Origin: Georgenia sp. M64
Lineage (GTDB): Bacteria; Actinomycetota; Actinomycetes; Actinomycetales; Actinomycetaceae
Length of the DNA stretch: 64,000 bases
Direction of reading: 5' to 3'
Assembly: GCF_038049925.1 (NCBI RefSeq)
Contig: NZ_CP145809.1
Span: 372,001-436,000, forward strand
Shown here: in pieces, positions 58,156 to 64,000 of the stretch
How the letters are laid out: every line of letters starts with the position of its first letter
Position numbering within the stretch: the first letter of the stretch is position 1
Notes under the pieces: model-generated
Seen by the model: the letters and a program-made list of their open reading frames with translations, nothing else
Told to the model about the DNA's origin: nothing
Databases searched by the model: none
Position numbers and translations under genes: made by a program

Positions 58156-59990
58156 CGGTCCAGATGGGCCGCGACGAACCGGAGCTGGCGGCGCAGCTGC
58201 TCGACCTCCTCGTCGTCCACGACCGAGCCGTGCCCCGAGCCGTAGGTGTACAGCTCGACCGGGCCGGCGTAGTCCTCGCGCGAGCGCAGCGCGCGGACGT
58301 AGTTGTCGATCTGGCCGATCGGGCAGCGGGGGTCGTTCTCGCCGGCGGTGATGAGGACGGGGGCACGGACCCGGCCGGCGTAGGTGATGGGGCTGGCGAC
58401 ACGGTACGCGTCGGGCACCTGCTCCGGTGAGCCGCCGAAGAGGGACCGGTCGAAGGCCTGCAGGTCGGGCATCTCCTCGTGGTAGGCCGCGACGTAGTCG
58501 GCCACCGGCACGTCTGCCAGGCCCAGGGTCCACCGGTCCGGTTGGGTGCCCAGGCCGAGGAGCGTGAGGTAGCCGCCCCACGACGCCCCGGCCAGGACCG
58601 ACCGGGCGGGGTCGACCAGCCCGCGGCCGACGAGGTGGTCGTGCATGGCCGCGACGTCCTCGAGCTCGGTCAGGCCCACGCGTCCCTCGAGGGCGTCGCG
58701 CCAGGCCGAGCCGTAGCCGGTGGAGCCCCGGTAGTTGACGCTGACGACGGCGAAGCCGTGGTCGACCCACGCCGCCAGGTGGGGGGAGAACGCGTCCGAG
58801 CGGTGCCACGCCGGTCCGCCGTGGACGTCCACGACGACCGGGAACGGTCCCTCGCCCTCCGCGGGCAGGCGCAGCAGGGCGTGGACCGGTCCGCCCGGAC
58901 CCGGCGCGCTGACCTCCTCGACGGGGACGGACGGCGCCGCGCGCAGCCCCGCGGGCGCCAGGACCTCCCGGCCCGTGCGGGCCGAGAGCACGGTGCGGGG
59001 GGTGGCCGCCGAGGACCAGCGCAGCCAGACGTCGCCGTCGGGCCGGGGCGCCGCCTCCGAGACGGACCCGTCCACCGGGCCGACCGGGGTGGTCGTGCGG
59101 GTGCCCAGCGGGTGGCGGTACAGCCGGGTGCGCGCGCGGTGGTCGACGGCGGCCAGGACGGAGCGCCCGTCGGGGTACCACCAGGCGGCGGTGACCTCGC
59201 CCGGCAGCGGCCGCCCGTCGTCCCCGGTGAGCCGGACGTCGCGCACGTCGCCCGTGCCGAGGTCCCACACCGCCAGCTCGGCGCGGCCCCGGCGCTCGTG
59301 CCCGACGAGCAGGCGCAGGTCGCCGTCGCGGGGCGCGAAGTCGTGCGCGGTCAGGGCCTTGCCGGGGCCGTCGTCGAGGTCCGCCACGACCGCGCCGGTG
59401 TCGGCCCGGACCACCCGCAGCGCCGGGTGGCGGTTGTCGCCCCGCTCGGAGTGCTCGATCGCGACGAGGTTGCCGTCGTGGGACAGGGCCGCGGCGCCGG
59501 CGTCGTTCGGGTGGGAGTAGAGCAGCACGGGCGCGGTGCCGGCCTCCCCGGCGCCGACCACGAGCTGGTGGACGTGGGTCCCACGCTCGTCCGTGCGCCC
59601 GACGACGACCGTGCCGTCCCGGGCGAGGAGGAGCCCGGCGTCGTAGGCCTCGGGCAGGTCGACGGGCGTCTCCACCCCGTGCCCGGGCGGGGAGCCGAAG
59701 GGCTGGCGGCGCCACCGGCCCCACTCGTCCCCGGCGGTGTCGTCGAACCACCAGAGCCATGACCCGTACGGGTCGATCGCGCACTCGGTGGTGCCCTGGT
59801 CACGGTCGGTGGCGACCACGAGGCGCCCGGTCGTCACGTCCCACGAGTGCACCTGGAGGATCCCGCGGTGGGTGGCCACGACGACGGCGCGGCCCGGCGC
59901 GTGCTCGGCCCACTCGGGCAGCTCGACCTGGGCGGCGCGTAGGCGCATCTCCCAGACGGGGCGGGGCCAGGCATCGGGGTCGGCGGTCAT
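58152..59990 (-). CDS. S9-family (prolyl oligopeptidase/acylaminoacyl-type) serine peptidase
   Basis: A 612-residue cytoplasmic peptidase: an N-terminal beta-propeller (DYGSW-type blades, WDVTTGRLVVATDRDQGTTECA onward) and a C-terminal alpha/beta-hydrolase domain. The catalytic triad is Ser470 in GASWGGYLTLLG, Asp553 in GENDPRCP and His587 in GSGHGSV. VDVHGGPAWHRSDAFSPHL is the oxyanion strand. It should cleave short peptides after proline or remove acyl-amino acids. ATG 59990 starts the recognisable sequence; the longer open frame upstream is antisense to copD. Confidence 0.93.
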   Translation of the reverse strand: MTADPDAWPRPVWEMRLRAAQVELPEWAEHAPGRAVVVATHRGILQVHSWDVTTGRLVVATDRDQGTTECAIDPYGSWLWWFDDTAGDEWGRWRRQPFGSPPGHGVETPVDLPEAYDAGLLLARDGTVVVGRTDERGTHVHQLVVGAGEAGTAPVLLYSHPNDAGAAALSHDGNLVAIEHSERGDNRHPALRVVRADTGAVVADLDDGPGKALTAHDFAPRDGDLRLLVGHERRGRAELAVWDLGTGDVRDVRLTGDDGRPLPGEVTAAWWYPDGRSVLAAVDHRARTRLYRHPLGTRTTTPVGPVDGSVSEAAPRPDGDVWLRWSSAATPRTVLSARTGREVLAPAGLRAAPSVPVEEVSAPGPGGPVHALLRLPAEGEGPFPVVVDVHGGPAWHRSDAFSPHLAAWVDHGFAVVSVNYRGSTGYGSAWRDALEGRVGLTELEDVAAMHDHLVGRGLVDPARSVLAGASWGGYLTLLGLGTQPDRWTLGLADVPVADYVAAYHEEMPDLQAFDRSLFGGSPEQVPDAYRVASPITYAGRVRAPVLITAGENDPRCPIGQIDNYVRALRSREDYAGPVELYTYGSGHGSVVDDEEVEQLRRQLRFVAAHLDR

Positions 59991-60008
59991 GGGGTCAGGG
60001 TAGGTCCA

Positions 60009-60038
60009 AAGGTTTCCCCAACCTCGCTGACCTAGCGT
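60009..60038 (+). promoter_or_regulatory. Copy 1 of a motif shared by copD and the multicopper oxidase
   Basis: AAGGTTT, CCCA and GACCTA occur in this order within 30 bases. They match 61507-61536 at about 24 of 30 positions. The motif lies 40-69 bases before the copD start. It may be a promoter for an alternative sigma factor or a copper-regulator site. Confidence 0.6.
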
Positions 60039-60077
60039 GCGCCGCAAGGGGGACGGGCCAGAAGTCGGGGGACAGCG

Positions 60078-61160
60078 ATGAGGACCAGCACGCAGGTGCC
60101 GGCGCACCGCCCCCTCCGCGCGCGCCACGACCTCAGCCCGGACCGGAGCGGCCCCGGGCCGAGCGAGGGCGGCCCCCGGCCCCGTTCGGCCCGGGGCCGT
60201 GCGGCCCGGCGCACGCTCCTGGTGGTCGTCCCGCTGGTCGTCGCCGCGGCGGTGGCCCTGCTCCTGGGGGAGCGGGACGTCCCGGTCCCGGGGATCCGGG
60301 ACGCCGGCCCGCTCAACGAGTCCGTCCTGCTGCTGACCCGGGCCGTCTCCGAGGTGGCGGCGGTCGGCACGGTCGGTGTCCTCCTCGTCGTGGCAGCCCT
60401 CCTCCCGGCCGACCTGGCCCGGGACCGTCTCGGCCGGCTCGGCACGGTGGCCGGCCGGTGGGCGGCCGTGTGGGCCGCGGCCTCGGTCGTCCTGCTGCTC
60501 GTGACGTGCGCGGAGATCGTCGGCCTGGGCGTGGTCGACCTCGTCCGCTCGGGCGGGCTGCCCGACCTCGTCGCCGTGCCCGCGGCGCGCGCCCTGGTCT
60601 CGACGACCGCGGTCGCGCTCGTCGTCGCCGTCGGCGCACGGGGTGCGAGCCGCCTCGTCGCGCAGGCACTGCTGGTCCTCGCCCTGGCCGGCCTGGTGCC
60701 GCCGCTGCTCACCAGCCACCTCGGTCACGGGGAGGAACCGGGGCTCGCGCTGGCGGCCCTGGTCGTCCACGTCCCGGCCGTCGCTCTGTGGGTGGGCGGC
60801 CTGCTGGCCCTGGTGCTGCACGGGCGAGGCCCGGCCCTGGGCCCGGCGATGAGGCGGTTCAGCCCCATGGCGGGGGTCTGTCTGGCGCTCGTCGCGCTCT
60901 CGGGTGCCGTGACCGCCGCGGGGCGCCTCACCGGGCTGGACGACCTGTGGTCCACGCCCTACGGCAGCCTGGTCGTCGTCAAGCTCACGGCCCTGGGCGT
61001 GCTCGGCGCCTTCGGGGCCATGCACCGGGCGCGGACCCTCCCCGCGCTCCAGGACGGGCGTCCGCGGGCGCTCCTGAGGCTGGCGTCGCTGGAGGTCGTG
61101 GTCATGGCCGCGACCGTCGGCGTCGCCGTCGGGCTCTCCACCACCGCACCACCGGTCTGA
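60078..61160 (+). CDS. copD: CopD-family copper-resistance membrane protein
   Basis: A 360-residue protein with about eight transmembrane helices. The C-terminal half is the CopD domain, with HVPAVALWVGGLLALVLH, MAGVCLALVALSGAVTAAGRLTGLDDLWSTPYGSLVVVKLTALGVLGAFGAMHRAR. CopD usually takes copper from CopC for uptake into the cytoplasm or for cuproenzymes. The first ~45 residues are charged and cytoplasmic. GGGGGACAGCG precedes the ATG. The shared upstream motif ties it to the multicopper oxidase-sip-copC run. Confidence 0.88.
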   Translation: MRTSTQVPAHRPLRARHDLSPDRSGPGPSEGGPRPRSARGRAARRTLLVVVPLVVAAAVALLLGERDVPVPGIRDAGPLNESVLLLTRAVSEVAAVGTVGVLLVVAALLPADLARDRLGRLGTVAGRWAAVWAAASVVLLLVTCAEIVGLGVVDLVRSGGLPDLVAVPAARALVSTTAVALVVAVGARGASRLVAQALLVLALAGLVPPLLTSHLGHGEEPGLALAALVVHVPAVALWVGGLLALVLHGRGPALGPAMRRFSPMAGVCLALVALSGAVTAAGRLTGLDDLWSTPYGSLVVVKLTALGVLGAFGAMHRARTLPALQDGRPRALLRLASLEVVVMAATVGVAVGLSTTAPPV

Positions 61161-61224
61161 CACGCACGGTTCCCGGCCGCGCAGGGGCCGCCGGGGCAGA
61201 CCGTGACTGGTGGGGGAGAGGTCG

Positions 61225-61259
61225 GGTGGCACCGACGGGCACCGCCCGTCGGTGCCACC
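61225..61259 (+). terminator. Hairpin downstream of copD
   Basis: GGTGGCACCGACGGGC (61225-61240) and its exact complement (61244-61259) enclose a three-base loop. It is 64 bases after the copD stop. Confidence 0.75.
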
Positions 61260-61352
61260 GTCGCGCGGCGCGGCCGGAGGGGCCCGCCCACGGGGGCCCT
61301 CGTTCACGCAGGCCTCGCCCACAGCTGGTGTCCCTCGCGCACTGATGCCGTA

Positions 61353-61453
61353 CGGCGGTCGCGGACGGCGCCCTGCAGCAGTCGTGGGGGGCACCGTGCG
61401 GCGGTCGTGGCCGGCGCCCTGCAGCAATCGTGGGGGGCACCGTGCGGCGGTCG
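61353..61453. repeat. 46-bp tandem repeat, two full copies and a partial third
   Basis: Units at 61353-61398 and 61399-61444, starting CGGCGGTCG, differ at three positions, and 61445-61453 begins a third. It lies in the 450-base gap before the oxidase. No coding or regulatory role is seen. Confidence 0.85.
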
Positions 61454-61506
61454 CTGAGGGCCGCTCGTTTGCGGGACGTTGCACGACCGTTTCACCAGTG
61501 GTTCCC

Positions 61507-61536
61507 AAGGTTTTCCCAGTCTGGCCGACCTACGGT
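61507..61536 (+). promoter_or_regulatory. Copy 2 of the motif shared with copD
   Basis: AAGGTTT, CCCA and GACCTA as at 60009-60038, here 75-104 bases before the multicopper oxidase start. Suggests common control of both transcription units. Confidence 0.6.
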
Positions 61537-61610
61537 TTCCACGACCGCCGGACAGTGTGCCGGCGCGGGGGCGTCCATCTCTGTGGGGGGGAAGGACAAG
61601 GAGTCATCCG

Positions 61611-63242
61611 ATGGAAGTGACGAGGCGAGACCTCTTCAAGATCGGTGCCGTCGGCGGCCTGGGCGCGGTCGCACTCGCGGGACCCTGGGGCGGGGGCCTG
61701 CAGGGCAAGGAGGCCAGCGAGCTGCGGGACCGGAACTTCCCCGCGCGCTACGCCTCGGCGTTCTACCGGCCGCCGGTGCTGACGCCGTACGAGCGCACGG
61801 TCGACGCCGACGGTGCCCCGCTGCACAGGTACGAGGTCAGGCAGCAGGCGGGCCTGGCCAGGATCGTTCGCGGCGGCCTGCTCACCCCGGTCCTGACGTA
61901 CAACGGGACCGTTCCCGGTCCCACGATCAGCGTCGACCGCGGCACGCGCATCAACCTGCGCCTGCGCAACCTGCTGCCCCTGGTCCACCCGCAGTGGGGC
62001 CACGCCCTGGACACGTCCACGCACCTGCACGGCTCGGCGTCGCTGCCCCAGTTCGACGGGTACGCCAACGACTTCACCTACCCCGCGTACAAGAAGTACT
62101 ACCAGTTCCCCAACCACCAGCCGGCGCGGACGATCTGGTACCACGACCACGCCTCGCACCACACGGCGCACAACGTGTACTCGGGCCTGGCCGCGCAGTA
62201 CCACATCCACGACGAGGCCGAGCGGGAGCTCCTTCCGCAGGGTGACTTCGACGTGCCGCTGACGATCGGCGACGCGATGTTCGAGGAGTCCGGGCGCCTG
62301 GCGTTCGACGACAACTCCACCTCGGGGCTGTGGGGCGACGTCATCCTCGTCAACGGCGTGGCCTGGCCGGTCATGAAGGTCCAGCCGCGCATCTACCGCT
62401 TCCGTGTGCTCAACGCCTCGATCTCGCGGTCGTACCGCTTCCGGCTCAGCACCGGGGACCCGGTGACCGTTGTCGCGACCGACGGCGGTCTCATGCCGAC
62501 GGCGAGGCAGGTGACCTCCTGGCGCCACGCGCCGGCCGAGCGCTACGAGGTCCTCATCGACTTCCGGCGCCACCGCGGACGCCGCGTCGAGCTGCGCAAC
62601 TCCTCCAACGACAACAACGTCGACTACGACTACACCGACCGGATCATGGCCTTCGACGTCCTCAACGTCGAGCCGACCAAGACGCGATACGACGCCCAGG
62701 GCGTGCTCGGTCCCGACCCGACGTGGGACACCCTGCCCACCACGCTGGTGAGCAGCGAGACGATGGACCTCCAGGAGTCCTGGTCGATGAAGAAGCGCCA
62801 CTTCCGGCTCAAGAAGAACGACCTCGGCGTGTGGACGATCGGTGACCAGCGGTGGGACGACGTCGTCGCCTCGGGCTTCACCCAGGTCCTGGCCAACCCG
62901 GGTCTGAACGACACCGAGGTCTGGACGCTGGAGAACTCCTCGGGCGGCTGGTTCCACCCGGTCCACCTCCACCTCGTGGACTTCAAGATCCTCTCGCGCA
63001 ACGGGCGACCGGCGTTCGACTACGAGCAGGGCCCGAAGGACACCGTCTACCTCGGCGAGGGCGAGACCGTCCGGCTGCTCGTCAAGTTCGGGCCGCACGA
63101 GGGCCGGTACATGGTCCACTGCCACAACCTGCCGCACGAGGACCACGACATGATGGCCCAGTTCCAGGTGGGCAACCCCGGCTTCCCCGACCCCAACGAC
63201 CCGATCGAGGCAGCCCACTGCGTGCCCGACGACGACGTGTGA
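61611..63242 (+). CDS. Tat-exported multicopper oxidase (copper-locus type)
   Basis: A 543-residue secreted multicopper oxidase. The Tat signal is TRRDLFKIGAVGGLGAVALAG. Copper ligands: STHLHGSASL, WYHDHASHHTAHN, WFHPVHLHLVDFKIL and VHCHNLPHEDHDMMAQF, the last with HCH, His and axial Met. AAGGAG lies eight bases before ATG 61611. It is followed by signal peptidase and copC genes, so a role in copper oxidation or detoxification outside the membrane is likely; a phenol substrate cannot be excluded. It is distinct from the larger oxidase at 18-20 kb in length and sequence. Confidence 0.93.
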   Translation: MEVTRRDLFKIGAVGGLGAVALAGPWGGGLQGKEASELRDRNFPARYASAFYRPPVLTPYERTVDADGAPLHRYEVRQQAGLARIVRGGLLTPVLTYNGTVPGPTISVDRGTRINLRLRNLLPLVHPQWGHALDTSTHLHGSASLPQFDGYANDFTYPAYKKYYQFPNHQPARTIWYHDHASHHTAHNVYSGLAAQYHIHDEAERELLPQGDFDVPLTIGDAMFEESGRLAFDDNSTSGLWGDVILVNGVAWPVMKVQPRIYRFRVLNASISRSYRFRLSTGDPVTVVATDGGLMPTARQVTSWRHAPAERYEVLIDFRRHRGRRVELRNSSNDNNVDYDYTDRIMAFDVLNVEPTKTRYDAQGVLGPDPTWDTLPTTLVSSETMDLQESWSMKKRHFRLKKNDLGVWTIGDQRWDDVVASGFTQVLANPGLNDTEVWTLENSSGGWFHPVHLHLVDFKILSRNGRPAFDYEQGPKDTVYLGEGETVRLLVKFGPHEGRYMVHCHNLPHEDHDMMAQFQVGNPGFPDPNDPIEAAHCVPDDDV

Positions 63243-63244
63243 CG

Positions 63245-63784
63245 ATGCGCGCCCAGCCGCTGACAGGCGCGGGGCAGGCTTCGGCCGGCCCGGCGCGACC
63301 TGCCGGGCCGGGGGCACGGCGAGGCCTGCTCGTCACCGTCGTCGTCGTCGGTGCCGCCCTGCTGCTCCGGCTGTTCGTGGTGGGGTGGTACCCGGTGCTG
63401 TCGGACTCGATGGCTCCGACCGTCGCCTCGGGGGACCACGTCGTGGTCGACCGGGTGACCTGGCGCCTGGGGGGCCCGGACCGTGGTGACCTCGTGACCC
63501 TCGTCAGTCCCGAGGACGGGACCGCGCTGCTCAAGCGGGTCGTGGCCGTGGGCGGGGACGAGGTGCGCATCGACGACGCGCTCCTCGTGGTCAACGGCGT
63601 CGTGGTGGACGAGCCCTACGTCGACCACGCGCGCATCGACGCGACGTACTTCGGTCCGGTCCAGGTGCCCGCCGGCCACGTGTTCGTCCTGGGTGACAAC
63701 CGGTTCGGCTCCATCGACTCGCGGGTCTTCGGCACCGTCGGCCTCGAGGACGTCACCGGCCGGGTCGTCCTCACGCTGGGGTAG
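63245..63784 (+). CDS. Signal peptidase I
   Basis: A 179-residue type I signal peptidase with one N-terminal membrane helix (LLVTVVVVGAALLLRLFVVG). The catalytic Ser55 lies in VLSDSMAPTVASGD and Lys97 in ALLKRVVAVGGDE; the box GDNRFGSIDSR completes the active site. A dedicated peptidase inside a copper locus may process the exported CopC-like protein next to it. ATG 63245 is two bases after the oxidase stop; GTG 63239 overlapping the stop is possible. Confidence 0.93.
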   Translation: MRAQPLTGAGQASAGPARPAGPGARRGLLVTVVVVGAALLLRLFVVGWYPVLSDSMAPTVASGDHVVVDRVTWRLGGPDRGDLVTLVSPEDGTALLKRVVAVGGDEVRIDDALLVVNGVVVDEPYVDHARIDATYFGPVQVPAGHVFVLGDNRFGSIDSRVFGTVGLEDVTGRVVLTLG

Positions 63785-63792
63785 GGGCACCG

Positions 63793-64000
63793 GTGCGCAC
63801 ACCCATCAGGCGCCCGACGGCGTGGCCCGTCCGCGCCCTGGCCGCTGCGGCCGCCCTCGTCGTGCTCGTCCTCGGGCCGCTCACGGGCGCGTACGCCCAC
63901 GAGGACCTGCTCTCCTCGGTCCCGGCGGACGGGAGCACCGGCCCGGCCCCGGTGGCCGTGGAGCTCGTGCTCACCGCACCGCCGCTGGCTGTCGGCGCCC
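63793..64000 (+). CDS. copC: CopC-domain protein, N-terminal 69 codons (3' end outside window)
   Basis: The visible part has a signal peptide (LAAAAALVVLVLGPLTGAYA) followed by AHEDLLSSVPADGSTGPAP, the start of a CopC/YcnJ copper-binding domain with the metal-ligand His right after cleavage. The GTG start is eight bases after the signal peptidase gene. CopC carries copper outside the membrane and normally works with CopD, which is encoded at 60.1 kb. Many such proteins continue into membrane helices, which cannot be seen here. Confidence 0.85.
   Translation, partial: MRTPIRRPTAWPVRALAAAAALVVLVLGPLTGAYAHEDLLSSVPADGSTGPAPVAVELVLTAPPLAVGA

Noticed and set aside
58152-61508. 1,118-residue minus frame
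   Set aside because: Only the part from ATG 59990 is the S9 peptidase; the remainder is antisense to copD and its flanks.

Overview
The window is about 72-74% G+C by eye, uses GTG starts often, packs genes with 4-base GTGA/ATGA overlaps, and carries a small bacterial SRP RNA next to dnaX. Gene content (narK-narG, a CopB-type ATPase, SARP and LuxR regulators, a LytR_C protein, MoeZ with rhodanese) fits a free-living high-GC actinomycete, probably of the Micrococcales type. Species cannot be told from the sequence alone.

Layout. 1-8.2 kb: nitrate respiration (narK-narG, minus strand, narG running off the left edge) and a molybdenum cofactor block (mog on plus; moeZ-moeA-moaC-mobA on minus) that would supply the cofactor for NarG. 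8.3-14.1 kb: a small DUF2892 membrane protein, a sigma factor fused to a zinc-finger anti-sigma-like domain, a MarR regulator with a likely operator, a 14-helix drug exporter, and a large LuxR regulator that overlaps the exporter tail to tail. 14.4-18.2 kb: hydrolase, upp, tadA, acylphosphatase, sirtuin. 18.2-25.6 kb: a Tat-exported multicopper oxidase, a sarcosine-oxidase-like flavoprotein, tRNA-Ser(CGA), a frameshifted DUF2252 gene, a beta-CASP nuclease, a HAD phosphatase.

25.7-30.0 kb holds the most interesting locus: a zinc-less BchC-like dehydrogenase, a PTPS/QueD-fold protein that has lost its catalytic and zinc residues, a glycosyltransferase, a strong hairpin, an 18-bp tandem repeat array, and a convergent fused GTP cyclohydrolase II-reductase (RibA-RibD C domain). 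Together they look like a glycosylated pteridine- or flavin-precursor pathway without a known product. 30-43.6 kb: a secreted beta-propeller protein, a bile-acid-type symporter, amidotransferase, uracil permease, LytR_C protein, SARP regulator, a NarL/histidine kinase pair, an M23 peptidase and a CopB copper ATPase behind a CsoR-type operator.

43.86-50.55 kb is an integrative element inserted in the 3' end of tRNA-Ser(GGA). It is bounded by a 24-bp direct repeat, has paired 12-bp-period repeats inside each end, and carries a frameshifted integrase, an Xis-like gene, an XRE regulator, a DUF2975/HTH pair, unknown cargo and an IS630-family insertion. 50.6-64 kb returns to core genes: tRNA-Ser(GGA), SRP RNA, dnaX-recR, a TauE-like exporter, lysC-asd, a TRIC/YadS channel, an S9 peptidase, and then a copper locus (copD; a second Tat multicopper oxidase, signal peptidase I, copC). 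A 30-bp motif is shared upstream of copD and the oxidase.
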